Source: an uncultured Lachnospira sp.
Lineage (GTDB): Bacteria > Bacillota > Clostridia > Lachnospirales > Lachnospiraceae
DNA: 56,716 nt
Direction of reading: 5' to 3'
NCBI GenBank assembly: GCA_910585095.1
Contig: CAJUBU010000012.1
Span: forward strand, 1 to 56,716
The position numbers and the translations under genes are program-made. Below, in pieces: positions 7,091 to 16,117 of the stretch. Numbering within the stretch: position 1 is the first letter of the stretch; every line of letters begins with the position of its first letter. The notes beneath the pieces are model-generated. The model did not search any database. It was not told the DNA's origin and worked only from the letters and a program-made list of their open reading frames with translations.

Positions 7091-8287
7091 ATGGAAGGTA
7101 AAAAATATAAAAGAATTTTTGTTCTTGTGATTGACTCATTGGGGATTGGAGAGATGTCCGATTCAAAGGAATATGGGGATATTGGGGTTAATACATTACA
7201 ACATATTTCAGAAAGCAGAGAAACTTTTTTGATTCCAAATCTAACAAAGTTAGGCATAAGCAATTTAACAAATTTAAAACAGATTGGACATCAAGACAAT
7301 CTACTTGGTTGTTATATGAAGCTATCTGAGCGAAGCAGAGGAAAAGATACGATGACAGGTCATTGGGAAATGATGGGGCTGTATGTTACAAAGCCATTTA
7401 AGACGTTTACAGAACATGGTTTTCCAGATGCGTTGATTGAACAGTTAGAAAAAAGAACAGGCAGGAAAATTATCGGAAACAAAAGTGCAAGCGGGACACA
7501 GATATTAGAAGAGCTGGGCGAGCGAGAAATTAATAATGGAGAGTTAATTGTATATACATCGGCAGATTCGGTTTTACAGATATGCGGTAATGAGGAGACA
7601 ATGGGGTTAGAGACATTGTATCATTACTGTGAAATTGCAAGAGAGCTTACTATGCAGGAACAATGGAAAGTGGGAAGAGTCATTGCAAGACCGTATGTAG
7701 GAAAAAAGAAGGGGGATTTTGTAAGAACATCAAACCGGCATGATTACGCTTTAAAGCCGTTTGGAAAAACGGTGTTAAATGCACTGAAAGAACAGGGGTA
7801 TGATGTGATTTCTGTGGGGAAAATTAGCGATATATTTGACGGCGAGGGCATTACACAAATCAATAAATCAAAAAGTTCCGTACATGGGATGGAACAGACC
7901 ATTCAGATAGCAAAGACAGACTTTAACGGGCTTTGTTTTGTTAATCTTGTGGATTTTGACGCATTGTGGGGACATCGAAGAAATGCAGTCGGATATGGTG
8001 ATGAGCTGGAGCGATTTGATATAAAATTAGGGGAGCTGCTGCCTCTTATTGGAGAAAAAGACCTTTTAATCATCACAGCAGACCATGGCAACGACCCGAC
8101 TTATAAGGGAACAGACCATACGAGAGAGAAAGTTCCAATGCTTGCGTATTCTAAATCCATGACGTCTAAAAAAGATTTGGGAGAAGCCGATACATTTGCT
8201 GTTATTGGGGCAACCATAGCCGATAATTTTGGTGTTAAAATGCCAGAGGGAACAATTGGCACTTCACTGTTGAATTGTTTTGACTAA
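7091..8287 (+). CDS. deoB: Phosphopentomutase
   Basis: This enzyme interconverts ribose-1-phosphate or deoxyribose-1-phosphate with the 5-phosphates in nucleoside salvage, in the cytoplasm with Mn2+. The 398-residue protein begins KRIFVLVIDSLGIGEM, the metal-binding Asp and phospho-acceptor region of the alkaline phosphatase superfamily. GKDTMTGHWEMMG carries the conserved Thr. FVNLVDFDALWGHRR and IITADHGNDPTYKGTDHTRE supply further metal ligands (Asp, His, Asp, His). Length equals the usual 390-400. ATG 7091 is chosen because GAGGA lies 5 bases upstream and homologues start here; the frame is open upstream to GTG 6995 through a repeat element, so a 32-residue extension is possible. The bactofilin gene follows after about 45 bases with its own promoter. 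Confidence 0.93.
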   Translation: MEGKKYKRIFVLVIDSLGIGEMSDSKEYGDIGVNTLQHISESRETFLIPNLTKLGISNLTNLKQIGHQDNLLGCYMKLSERSRGKDTMTGHWEMMGLYVTKPFKTFTEHGFPDALIEQLEKRTGRKIIGNKSASGTQILEELGEREINNGELIVYTSADSVLQICGNEETMGLETLYHYCEIARELTMQEQWKVGRVIARPYVGKKKGDFVRTSNRHDYALKPFGKTVLNALKEQGYDVISVGKISDIFDGEGITQINKSKSSVHGMEQTIQIAKTDFNGLCFVNLVDFDALWGHRRNAVGYGDELERFDIKLGELLPLIGEKDLLIITADHGNDPTYKGTDHTREKVPMLAYSKSMTSKKDLGEADTFAVIGATIADNFGVKMPEGTIGTSLLNCFD

Positions 8288-8298
8288 TATGCTATAAT
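8270..8298 (+). promoter_or_regulatory. Promoter cassette overlapping the end of deoB
   Basis: TTGAAT (8270-8275), a 17-base spacer and TATAAT (8293-8298) lie across the deoB stop codon. The -10 is inside ATGCTATAATAGCCACAG, nearly identical to the three cassettes before nadE (42640-42812). It probably drives the bactofilin gene. Confidence 0.6.
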
Positions 8299-8331
8299 AG
8301 CCACAGTTTGTTATCTGCAAAGGAGGGTTTG

Positions 8332-9168
8332 ATGGGGTTTTTTAGAGATTTGAAGGATAATTTGAATGAGACTGCCAATGATTTTGACAAAAATAATGTT
8401 GAAAATAATAAGATTGTTCATACGCTTGATTCAGAATATGTCGGCGAGTCTTCCACAGAGCCAGAGCTTGCTAAATTGGCAGCCAGTCTTGCAAAAGAAG
8501 CAGAATTATCGTTAGATAAAGAATATTCAAATAATTTTAATTCAAATGATAAGATAAAATCAGATAAAATAAATCATTTATCAGTGGATAATGTATTGAC
8601 TGATAATTCATTTGTTTTGAATCCATCAAAAGAAGAATCCGAATTTACAGAACAATCCGTATTGCCAGGCAGTGATGAAAATATAGAAAATACTATTTTA
8701 CCGCAAGAACATGTTTCTATTATTGCAAAAGAGTTGTCAATTAAAGGGGAACTAAATTCACAAGGTTCTATTGAACTGTACGGCTGTGTTGTTGGAAATA
8801 TTACTTGTATGGGAAAATTGACTGTAAGCGGGAAATTGATAGGCGATGTCAAAGCAAAGGAAATGTTTGCTGAAAATGCACATATTCAAGGAAATATAGA
8901 AAGTACAGGACCTATTAAAATTGGACATAAAACAATTATTGTCGGCAACATTTCTGCCACATCTGCTGTGATAGCAGGGGCAGTCAAAGGTGATGTCGAT
9001 GTACATGGACCTGTTATTATTGACTCAACAGCTGTTGTGCTTGGTAATATTAAATCAGAATCAGTACAGGTAAATAATGGAGCAACGATTAATGGCTGCT
9101 GTTCACAGTGCTATGCTGATTTTAAACCAACTGATATATTTGACGATTTTATAGAAAATAATAAGTGA
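8332..9168 (+). CDS. Bactofilin (polymer-forming cytoskeletal protein)
   Basis: Bactofilins self-assemble into nucleotide-free filaments built from a right-handed beta helix and often place cell-wall or surface enzymes. In this 278-residue protein about residues 1-130 are acidic and low-complexity, likely disordered. From about 135 to 265 the repeated pattern of short hydrophobic strands and glycines (IKGELNSQGSIELYG, VSGKLIGDVKAKE, IVGNISATSAVIAG) marks the bactofilin core. The disordered N-terminus is longer than usual, since many bactofilins are 110-200 residues. ATG 8332 follows AAAGGAGG at the right spacing; an earlier TTG at 8308 lacks a site. The C-terminus contains an odd CCSQC. Its place beside uppS-cdsA-type envelope genes fits a morphogenesis role. 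Confidence 0.85.
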   Translation: MGFFRDLKDNLNETANDFDKNNVENNKIVHTLDSEYVGESSTEPELAKLAASLAKEAELSLDKEYSNNFNSNDKIKSDKINHLSVDNVLTDNSFVLNPSKEESEFTEQSVLPGSDENIENTILPQEHVSIIAKELSIKGELNSQGSIELYGCVVGNITCMGKLTVSGKLIGDVKAKEMFAENAHIQGNIESTGPIKIGHKTIIVGNISATSAVIAGAVKGDVDVHGPVIIDSTAVVLGNIKSESVQVNNGATINGCCSQCYADFKPTDIFDDFIENNK

Positions 9169-9245
9169 TTAAAAAAGATTCAACATATAGATTGGTAGGA
9201 ATAAGATTTTATATAAAAATAAATAATTTTAGAAAGGTCAAAGCG

Positions 9246-9950
9246 ATGGAGGAGTTAAAAAGAGTACTTCTTAAACTGAGTGGCGAGGCTCTTGCAGGTA
9301 CGAATCATTCAGGTTATGACGATGAACGCATTATTGATATAGCCAGACAAGTCAAGCAGATTGTTGAAAAAGGTCTTGATGTTGGCATTGTCATTGGCGG
9401 CGGCAATTATTGGAGAGGAAGGTCAAACGATAATATAGACCGCACGAAGGCAGACCAGATAGGTATGCTTGCCACAGTGATGAACTGTATCTATGTATCC
9501 GAACTATTCCGTTCATATGGGATTAAGACAGAAATTCTCACCCCTTTTGAATGTGGGACAATGACAAAGCGATTTTCTAAAGATAGGGCAAATCAATATT
9601 TCTCGCAAGGGATTGTCGTATTTTTTGCAGGAGGCACGGGACATCCATATTTTTCCACCGATACAGGAATTGTTTTGCGGGCGATTGAGCTTGACGCCGA
9701 TGCTATTTTTTTGGCAAAAGCAATTGACGGCGTTTATGATAGTGACCCTAAGAAAAATCCAAATGCAAAGAAATATAAAAATCTTTCCATTCAGGAAGTT
9801 GTTGATAAAAAACTTGGCGTTATTGATATGACCGCTTCCGTTATGTGTATGGAAAATAAGATGCCGCTTATGATATTTGGTCTTGAAGAAAAAAATAGCA
9901 TTTTAAATGCCATGACAGGTCAATTTAATGGTACGGTTGTTACCGTTTAA
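9246..9950 (+). CDS. pyrH: Uridylate kinase
   Basis: PyrH phosphorylates UMP to UDP with ATP, the committed step toward UTP and CTP. It is a cytoplasmic hexamer of the amino acid kinase fold, inhibited by UTP in most bacteria. The 234-residue protein has RVLLKLSGEAL at the start, VIGGGNYWRG for the nucleotide site, GMLATVMNC, FFAGGTGHPYFSTDT for the UMP site and AKAIDGVYDSDPKK. Length is normal. ATG 9246 is chosen for family agreement and the AGAAAGG upstream; the frame is open to 9165 but that segment is AT-rich and non-conserved. Together with frr it begins the classic pyrH-frr-uppS-cdsA-dxr-rseP-ispG-polC order. Confidence 0.96.
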   Translation: MEELKRVLLKLSGEALAGTNHSGYDDERIIDIARQVKQIVEKGLDVGIVIGGGNYWRGRSNDNIDRTKADQIGMLATVMNCIYVSELFRSYGIKTEILTPFECGTMTKRFSKDRANQYFSQGIVVFFAGGTGHPYFSTDTGIVLRAIELDADAIFLAKAIDGVYDSDPKKNPNAKKYKNLSIQEVVDKKLGVIDMTASVMCMENKMPLMIFGLEEKNSILNAMTGQFNGTVVTV

Positions 9951-10085
9951 CATATAAAAATAAATTATATATATAAAAAATTAAGAAAGGAAAAGCTATT
10001 TCGATGATGAACAGTCAAAGGATTGTTTTTAGTCATCAAACATATATTTTATAGTATAAGCATATGTTTTTAGCAGAGAGTATAA

Positions 10086-10637
10086 ATGAGCGAGATAAAA
10101 GAATACGAAGAAAAAATGAAAAAATCAGTAGCAGCACTTGAAGATGAATATACATCTATCAGAGCAGGAAGAGCAAATCCACATATTTTAGATAAAATTA
10201 GAGTGGATTATTATGGCGCACCTACTCCATTGCAGCAGGTTGCCAATATATCTGTTCCAGAGGCAAGAATGATTCAGATTCAGCCATGGGAGAGTAACCT
10301 TATAAAAGAAATTGAAAAAGCTATCTTATTGTCTGATTTAGGAATTACGCCAAACAATGATGGTAAAATTATTCGCTTAGTATTTCCTGAACTTACAGAG
10401 GACAGACGTAAAGAATTATCAAAAGATGTTAAGAAGAAAGGGGACAATGCAAAGGTTGCCATTCGTAACATCAGGCGTGATGCAAACGATGATTTTAAAA
10501 AGCAGAATAAAGCCTCTGAGATTTCAGAAGATGAGCTAAAGAATATTGAAGACGAGATTCAAAAGCTTACAGATAAATATGTAGCTATAATTGATAAAGC
10601 AATTGAGGATAAGACTAAGGAAATAATGACAGTTTAA
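10086..10637 (+). CDS. frr: Ribosome recycling factor
   Basis: RRF, together with EF-G, splits the post-termination ribosome. The 183-residue length is typical (about 185). Conserved parts are SIRAGRANPHILDKIRVDYY, TPLQQVANISVPEARMIQI, NDGKIIRLVFPELTEDRRKE and the C-terminal helix DKYVAIIDKAIEDKTKEIMTV. The Shine-Dalgarno before ATG 10086 is weak (GCAGAGAG). A better site (AAGAAAGG, about 9983) serves a possible 16-codon leader at 10004-10054, which I do not count as a gene. The 135-base gap from pyrH is longer than elsewhere in this operon. Confidence 0.96.
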   Translation: MSEIKEYEEKMKKSVAALEDEYTSIRAGRANPHILDKIRVDYYGAPTPLQQVANISVPEARMIQIQPWESNLIKEIEKAILLSDLGITPNNDGKIIRLVFPELTEDRRKELSKDVKKKGDNAKVAIRNIRRDANDDFKKQNKASEISEDELKNIEDEIQKLTDKYVAIIDKAIEDKTKEIMTV

Positions 10638-10646
10638 AGTGAAGGT

Positions 10647-10685
10647 CCGTAGAATTCTGGTGTGATTAGTTACCATATTCTACGG
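10647..10685 (+). terminator. Hairpin after frr
   Basis: CCGTAGAAT (10647-10655) pairs perfectly with ATTCTACGG (10677-10685), with an inner TGGT/ACCA stem. Only ATTTTG follows, so termination may be partial, letting the operon continue into uppS, or the hairpin may be an mRNA processing or stability site. Confidence 0.5.
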
Positions 10686-10713
10686 ATTTTGTAATAAAAA
10701 ATGAGGGCTGAGT

Positions 10714-11439
10714 ATGGATTATTTTAATGAAAAATTAGGCTTGAATATTCCTGCGCATATTGCTGTTATTTTAGACGGCAATGGGCGTTGGGCAAAGAAA
10801 CGCCATATGCCAAGAACCTATGGGCATAAGGTGGGAAGTCAAGTTGTTGAAGATATGCTTTATATTGTCGATGAATACGGCGTGAAATATTTTACTGTAT
10901 ATGCTTTTTCAACTGAAAATTGGAAACGTTCAGAAGAAGAAGTTTCAATATTGATGAGTATATTAAGATTGTACTTAAAAGATTGTGTTAAAAAGTCTAT
11001 GAAAAACAATGTAAAATGTAGAGTTATTGGCAAGAGAGAAGGGCTGAGCAAAGATATTATTGAAAGTATTGAAGTTTTGGAAGAGACAACAAAAAATAAT
11101 ACAGGTTTAAATTTTACGATTGCAATTAACTATGGTGGAAGAGATGAGATAACCAGAGCGGTTAAAAAAATTGCAAGTCAGATAGAAAAAGGAACATTGT
11201 GCGCTTTGGATATTACAGAACAGACAATAAATGATAATTTAGACACCTGCGAGCTTCCAGACCCTGATTTGCTTATCAGAACAAGTGGTGAAGAACGCTT
11301 GTCAAATTATTTGCCTTGGCAGCTTGCATATACAGAGTTTTATTTTACAGATACTTTGTGGCCAGATTTTAATGAAGAAGAATTAATAAAAGCGTTTGAA
11401 AAATATAATAAAAGAGAACGCAGATTTGGCGGCGTATAA
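10714..11439 (+). CDS. uppS: Undecaprenyl diphosphate synthase (cis-prenyltransferase)
   Basis: UppS adds eight isopentenyl units to farnesyl diphosphate to make the C55 carrier lipid for peptidoglycan and surface polysaccharides. At residues 18-28, IAVILDGNGRWAKK contains the catalytic Asp and the diphosphate-binding GNGRW. Then come YGHKVGSQ, YAFSTENWKRS, INYGGRDEI and LIRTSGEERLSNYLPWQLAYTEF. In many homologues the last motif reads RTSGE.R.SNFLLWQ, so the family signature is complete. At 241 residues the length is normal. It acts at the membrane surface and supplies the lipid used by the polysaccharide locus at 22618-34014. cdsA follows after 11 bases, so the pair is co-transcribed. Confidence 0.96.
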   Translation: MDYFNEKLGLNIPAHIAVILDGNGRWAKKRHMPRTYGHKVGSQVVEDMLYIVDEYGVKYFTVYAFSTENWKRSEEEVSILMSILRLYLKDCVKKSMKNNVKCRVIGKREGLSKDIIESIEVLEETTKNNTGLNFTIAINYGGRDEITRAVKKIASQIEKGTLCALDITEQTINDNLDTCELPDPDLLIRTSGEERLSNYLPWQLAYTEFYFTDTLWPDFNEEELIKAFEKYNKRERRFGGV

Positions 11440-11450
11440 GGAGGAAATAA

Positions 11451-12260
11451 GTGAAAACCAGAGTGATAAGCGGTGCAGTGCTTGCAGTAATTATGATTTC
11501 AGCTCTTATAATAGGAGATTGGTATCTTTATCTATTATGTTTTGGCATTGCGTTGATAGGTTTGTATGAATTATATAAAGTAGTTGATATTCATAATAAT
11601 ATAATGGGATTTTTAGGTTATTTCACTACTATTATATATTATATATGTATCAAATTAGAAATGGAACAGTTGGAGATTCTTATTGTTGTCATTTCTTTTA
11701 TAGCGATTATGACAGCATATGTGATAACCTTTCCAAAATACAGTGTAAGCCAAATGATGACAGCATTTGTGGGTGTTATTTATGTTTCTTTTATGATTTC
11801 GTATGTATATAAGATAAGAGCGCTTAATGATGGTATTTATGTGATATGGCTTGTATTTGTTACCTCTTGGGTCAATGATACCTTTGCATATTTTACAGGT
11901 GTGTTGTTTGGCAAACATAAGATGGTAGTAAAATTGTCGCCTAAAAAAACATGGGAAGGCGCTGTTGGCGGTGTTTTAACAGCAACCATAGTTGGATTTG
12001 TATATGGTTATCTGGTTAGTGCAAAAATGACAGAAGTTTTTGTTCATCCTGTATATACGTTTGGAATTGCAAGTTTTGTTGGAGCGATTTTATCGATTAT
12101 AGGTGATTTGGGGGCATCCGCGATAAAGCGCAGTTACAATATTAAAGATTATGGAGAATTGATACCAGGACATGGAGGGATATTAGACCGTTTTGACAGT
12201 GTGATTTTTACTGCACCTGCCGTATATTGGGCTATTTATTTGATAAATATGTTGATGTAA
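11451..12260 (+). CDS. cdsA: Phosphatidate cytidylyltransferase
   Basis: CdsA is an integral membrane enzyme that makes CDP-diacylglycerol from CTP and phosphatidic acid, the branch point of phospholipid synthesis. The 269-residue protein has about eight transmembrane helices. Its C-terminal signature reads IGDLGASAIKRSYNIKD, then IPGHGGILDRFDS, carrying the Mg-binding Asp residues; PKKTWEGAVGG lies before it. Translation starts at GTG 11451 with GGAGG placed upstream. A gap of 177 bases to dxr follows. It contains a small hairpin CGACT-ttAGTCG (about 12352-12363). Confidence 0.95.
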   Translation: MKTRVISGAVLAVIMISALIIGDWYLYLLCFGIALIGLYELYKVVDIHNNIMGFLGYFTTIIYYICIKLEMEQLEILIVVISFIAIMTAYVITFPKYSVSQMMTAFVGVIYVSFMISYVYKIRALNDGIYVIWLVFVTSWVNDTFAYFTGVLFGKHKMVVKLSPKKTWEGAVGGVLTATIVGFVYGYLVSAKMTEVFVHPVYTFGIASFVGAILSIIGDLGASAIKRSYNIKDYGELIPGHGGILDRFDSVIFTAPAVYWAIYLINMLM

Positions 12261-12437
12261 ATTTATGTTTTGTTGAGATGTTCAAAAGCACTTGCATATA
12301 ATTAAGAAAGTTTAGATTTTATAATATAAGGCAAGAATATCCGCGACTTTAGTCGTGAGGTTCAAAATTGTTTAAATATAAGTTATAGTAGGAAAGGGCT
12401 GTATTTATCGCTTTAAAGCAGTAAAAGTACAGTTGAA

Positions 12438-13583
12438 ATGATTATGAAAAATATATCCGTATTAGGTTCTACGGGTTCTATTGGGACACAGACACTTCAA
12501 GTTGTAAGAGATAATAAAGATATTCAGGTTGCTGCATTGGCAGCAGGAACAAGAATTGATGAATTAGAAAAGCAGATACGAGAGTTTAAGCCACAGTTAG
12601 CATGTGTGGCAACAAAAGAAGGTGCAGATGAATTAAAGCTTCTTGTTTCGGATATGAATGTCAAAATTGTATATGGCTCAAAGGGGCTGATAGAGGCGGC
12701 TACATTGGATTTAGCAGATATGGTTGTCACTGCAGTTGTCGGAATGATGGGGATTGTTCCAACAATCGAGGCAATAAAAGCACATAAAGATATCGCTTTG
12801 GCAAACAAAGAGACACTTGTCACAGCAGGTCATATTATTATGAAGCTGGCAAAAGAAAATCATGTGTGTATTTATCCAGTTGACAGTGAACATTCTGCAA
12901 TATTTCAGTGTCTTCATGGGGAAAATAAAAAAGAGCTTGACAAAATACTGCTCACTGCTTCAGGAGGACCATTCAGAGGAAAAGATATCGAATTTTTAAA
13001 ACATGTTCAATTGAAGGATGCGTTAAAGCATCCTAACTGGACGATGGGAAAGAAAATCACCGTTGATTCTTCTACAATGGTTAATAAAGGTTTGGAAGTT
13101 ATCGAGGCACAATGGCTGTTTGATGTGCCTTTTGATAAGATACAAGTTATTGTGCAGCCGCAGAGTGTTATCCATTCAATGGTACAATTTGTTGATGGGA
13201 GCGTTATAGCACAGATGGGAAATCCGGATATGCGTCTTCCTATTCAATATGCACTGTATTATCCAAATCGCCGAACGCTTGATATCAAGCCTCTTGATTT
13301 TTACGAATTAGGGCAGATTACATTTGAAAAGCCGAATATGGAGACATTTAAAGGGTTGGCATATGCCTATAAGGCAGCTAGAGCAGGTGGAAATGTTCCA
13401 ACCATATTTAATGCTGCTAATGAGTATGCTGTTCGTTATTTTTTAGATGAGAAAATCACTTTTTTACAAATTTACGATATGATAGAATATGCCATGAGTA
13501 CGATTCCTTTTATTGATAATCCTAGCATAGAACAGATACTAGAAACAGAACAATCGGTTTATGAATTACTTAGTAATTTTTAG
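12438..13583 (+). CDS. dxr: 1-deoxy-D-xylulose-5-phosphate reductoisomerase
   Basis: Dxr makes 2-C-methyl-D-erythritol 4-phosphate with NADPH, the first committed step of the non-mevalonate isoprenoid pathway whose later enzyme IspG is three genes on. The 381-residue protein has the NADPH motif LGSTGSIGTQTLQV, LANKETLVTAG, the metal-binding VDSEHSAIFQC, LTASGGPFRG and HPNWTMGKKITVDSSTMVNK. Length is normal. ATG 12438 and ATG 12444 are both possible. The nearest good site, AGGAAAGGG at about 12390, is about 40 bases upstream, and CTGTA/TACAG can pair between them and may bring the site closer. The end overlaps the rseP frame by 23 bases if the earliest rseP codon were used. Confidence 0.95.
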   Translation: MIMKNISVLGSTGSIGTQTLQVVRDNKDIQVAALAAGTRIDELEKQIREFKPQLACVATKEGADELKLLVSDMNVKIVYGSKGLIEAATLDLADMVVTAVVGMMGIVPTIEAIKAHKDIALANKETLVTAGHIIMKLAKENHVCIYPVDSEHSAIFQCLHGENKKELDKILLTASGGPFRGKDIEFLKHVQLKDALKHPNWTMGKKITVDSSTMVNKGLEVIEAQWLFDVPFDKIQVIVQPQSVIHSMVQFVDGSVIAQMGNPDMRLPIQYALYYPNRRTLDIKPLDFYELGQITFEKPNMETFKGLAYAYKAARAGGNVPTIFNAANEYAVRYFLDEKITFLQIYDMIEYAMSTIPFIDNPSIEQILETEQSVYELLSNF

Positions 13584-13605
13584 AAAGGCATGGTTATTAG
13601 TTTAT

Positions 13606-14952
13606 ATGAATATTTTATTAGCAATAGTGATTTTAGGATTGCTTATACTGGTACATGAATTTGGGCATTTTATTTTAGCAAAAGCAAATGGTGTTGTTGT
13701 TTTAGAGTTTGCGATTGGGTTTGGACCTAAATTACTGCATTTTAAGAAAAATGATACCGAATACTGCCTGAAACTGATTCCATTTGGCGGGTATTGTCTT
13801 ATGCTTGGAAACGAGCTTATTGAGGCGGCAAAGGAAGATGAGGAGGACGAAGAAGAAAAAGACAGTAAATATAAAAATCTGTTAAAACAATATGATGAGA
13901 GCAGAACATATAATAATAAACCAGTATGGGCAAGAATTGCAATTGAACTGGCAGGTCCATTTTTTAACTTTATACTTGCCTTTGTAGGAGCAATTGTAGT
14001 GATTGGCTCTGTTGGTGTTGACCCTTGCAGAATTGATGTTGTGCAAGAAAATTCACCAGCATCTGCTGCCGGTTTACAGGTAGGCGATGAAATTGTAAGT
14101 ATTAATAAGGATAAAATGTCCTTTGCAAGAGAATACTTTTTTTATAACAGCTACCATGAAGGCGAGACAATGGATATTGTCTATAAAAGAAACGGTGAGG
14201 AATTTAACACCACCGTTACACCCGAATATGTAACCAATTCATCTTATATGTTAGGCGTTGTGGTAACAAACAATACGCTGATTGACAGTATTGTTGAAAA
14301 TTCTGCGGCAGCAGAAGCGGGACTGAAAAAAGGAGATATTGTTGTTTCTCTTGACGGCAAAAAGATTACCAATGAGTTGACATTGACAGATATCTTAAAG
14401 GAGACAAAAGCCAGAACGATTGATGTGGTTATCAATAGAGACGGAGCTACACAGACGTTGCAAGTTACTCCAAAATTAGTAGAAAATTCCGGATATGTAA
14501 CAGGAATGTCTTGTTATGGAAACCGAATTAAAGTGGGACCTGCCGCAACGATAGGCAATGCGTTTAAAGAGGTTGGCTATTGGATAGAGGTTGTTGTCAA
14601 AAGTGTAGGAATGATGTTTACAGGCAAGGTTGGCGTCAATGATTTGTCAGGACCTGTGGGAATTGTCGATGCAGTTAGTACTGTTGTGGAGGAAAGCAGG
14701 CAGGACGGAGCTTGGTATGTATTTTTAAATGTAACGAATTTTATTGTGATGCTCAGCGCCAATCTTGGCGTGATGAACTTGCTTCCAATTCCAGGATTAG
14801 ACGGCGGAAAATTACTGTTTCTTATCATAGAAGTCTTGAGAGGAAAACCAATTAAAAAAGAACATGAAGGAATTGTTCATTTAGTGGGAATGGTATTGCT
14901 GATGATATTGGCAGTTTATGTGTTTGTAAAGGACATTGTAAATTTATTCTAA
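13606..14952 (+). CDS. rseP: Site-2 intramembrane zinc metalloprotease (RseP/RasP)
   Basis: This site-2 protease cleaves transmembrane substrates such as anti-sigma factors and signal peptides within the membrane. The catalytic VHEFGHF (HExxH) sits in the first helix, and the third zinc ligand is in NLLPIPGLDGGKL near the C-terminus. Two PDZ domains lie between (about 120-195 and 205-290). An acidic insert (AAKEDEEDEEEKDSKY) interrupts the loop after the second strand. ATG 13606 gives 448 residues; the frame is open to ATG 13561 inside dxr. AGAAAGG at 13582-13588 is somewhat far from 13606, so the start is not certain. A link to the sigma/anti-sigma pair at 52858-55040 is possible but unsupported. 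Confidence 0.92.
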   Translation: MNILLAIVILGLLILVHEFGHFILAKANGVVVLEFAIGFGPKLLHFKKNDTEYCLKLIPFGGYCLMLGNELIEAAKEDEEDEEEKDSKYKNLLKQYDESRTYNNKPVWARIAIELAGPFFNFILAFVGAIVVIGSVGVDPCRIDVVQENSPASAAGLQVGDEIVSINKDKMSFAREYFFYNSYHEGETMDIVYKRNGEEFNTTVTPEYVTNSSYMLGVVVTNNTLIDSIVENSAAAEAGLKKGDIVVSLDGKKITNELTLTDILKETKARTIDVVINRDGATQTLQVTPKLVENSGYVTGMSCYGNRIKVGPAATIGNAFKEVGYWIEVVVKSVGMMFTGKVGVNDLSGPVGIVDAVSTVVEESRQDGAWYVFLNVTNFIVMLSANLGVMNLLPIPGLDGGKLLFLIIEVLRGKPIKKEHEGIVHLVGMVLLMILAVYVFVKDIVNLF

Positions 14953-14987
14953 CCTTATCAAGGAAGTCCTCCACTTCAATGCTGCAA
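14953..14987 (-). repeat. 35-bp dispersed palindromic repeat, inverted copy
   Basis: This segment matches the reverse complement of 6676-6710 at 31 of 35 positions. Its core is the palindrome GAAGT-cctcc-ACTTC. It fills most of the rseP-ispG gap. Differences fall in loop or flanking bases, so the stem is kept. It may act as a transcription attenuator or an mRNA stability hairpin. Confidence 0.65.
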
Positions 14988-15021
14988 ATTAACTTTAAAA
15001 AATTTAAAAGAGGGAAAATGA

Positions 15022-16068
15022 ATGAATACAAAAACAGTTCAAATAGGGGATTGTCTTATTGGCGGTAAAAATCCGATTGCCATTCAATCCATGACGAATA
15101 CAAAGACAGAAAATGTTGAAGCTACGGTTGAACAAATATTAAAATTGGAAGCGGCTGGCTGTCAGATTGTGCGTTGTACGGTTCCCAATCAAAAGGCAGC
15201 AGAAGCTGTCCGTCAAATAAAGAAACAAATTCATATACCGTTAGTAGCAGATATACATTTTGACTATCAAATGGCGATTGCGGCAATGGAAAATGGGGCT
15301 GATAAGATTCGCATTAATCCAGGCAATATTGGAGGAAAAGAAAAAATTGAGGCAGTTATTGCGGTTGCAAAGGAACGAAATATTCCAATACGTGTTGGCG
15401 TCAACAGCGGTTCTCTTGAAAAAGAGCTGATAGAAAAGTATCATGGAGTTACGGCGGAAGGATTGGTAGAAAGCGCACTTGACAAAGTAAACATCATAGA
15501 ATCCTTTGGATATGATAATATGGTTATCAGTATAAAGTCTTCCGATGTTATGATGTGCGTAAAAGCACATGAAATGATAGCACAAAAGACCAATTATCCA
15601 TTGCATGTAGGGATTACGGAATCGGGAACGATTTTTTCAGGAAGCATTAAATCAGCCATAGGGCTTGGTATTATTTTAAATCAAGGAATTGGCGATACAA
15701 TACGAGTATCGTTGACGGATGACCCTGTAAAAGAAGTGGAAGCCGCCAAGATTATATTAAAGACGTTAGGACTTAGAAAAGGCGGAATTGAGGTGGTTTC
15801 TTGTCCTACTTGCGGAAGAACACAGATTGACTTAATTGGTCTTGCAACAAAAGTTGAAGAGATGACAGCAAATTATGATTTGAATTTAAAAGTAGCCGTT
15901 ATGGGCTGTGTAGTCAATGGACCTGGCGAGGCAAAAGAGGCAGATTTAGGTATTGCTGGAGGAGATGGCTGCGGTGTTTTGATAAAAAAAGGTGAAGTGA
16001 TTAAAAAAGTTGAAGAAAGTCAATTGCTTGATGCATTAAAATATGAGTTAGAGCATTGGAATGAATAA
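15022..16068 (+). CDS. ispG: 4-hydroxy-3-methylbut-2-enyl diphosphate synthase
   Basis: IspG (GcpE) reduces MEcPP to HMBPP using a [4Fe-4S] cluster and electrons from ferredoxin or flavodoxin, the penultimate step of the non-mevalonate pathway. The 348-residue protein has the TIM-barrel start NPIAIQSMTNTKT, LVADIHFDY, the KIRINPGNIG motif and cluster ligands SCPTCGRTQ and MGCVVNGPGE (two Cys in the first, one in the second), then DLGIAGGDG. Length equals the short bacterial form. ATG 15022 follows an AGAGGGA site. It sits between rseP and polC in the conserved operon order. Confidence 0.96.
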   Translation: MNTKTVQIGDCLIGGKNPIAIQSMTNTKTENVEATVEQILKLEAAGCQIVRCTVPNQKAAEAVRQIKKQIHIPLVADIHFDYQMAIAAMENGADKIRINPGNIGGKEKIEAVIAVAKERNIPIRVGVNSGSLEKELIEKYHGVTAEGLVESALDKVNIIESFGYDNMVISIKSSDVMMCVKAHEMIAQKTNYPLHVGITESGTIFSGSIKSAIGLGIILNQGIGDTIRVSLTDDPVKEVEAAKIILKTLGLRKGGIEVVSCPTCGRTQIDLIGLATKVEEMTANYDLNLKVAVMGCVVNGPGEAKEADLGIAGGDGCGVLIKKGEVIKKVEESQLLDALKYELEHWNE

Positions 16069-16117
16069 GCAGCAAAATAGTTGGTTTTCAAGGTAATAGG
16101 ATTTTAAAGGCTGCGGC

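Noticed and set aside
10004..10054. 16-codon leader peptide before frr
   Set aside because: It has a good AAGAAAGG site, but so short a frame without a control structure is not enough; kept only as a remark.
15241..15606. Minus-strand open frame of 121 codons inside ispG
   Set aside because: Shadow of ispG, no ribosome binding site, and non-protein-like composition; typical of the other antisense frames in the window.
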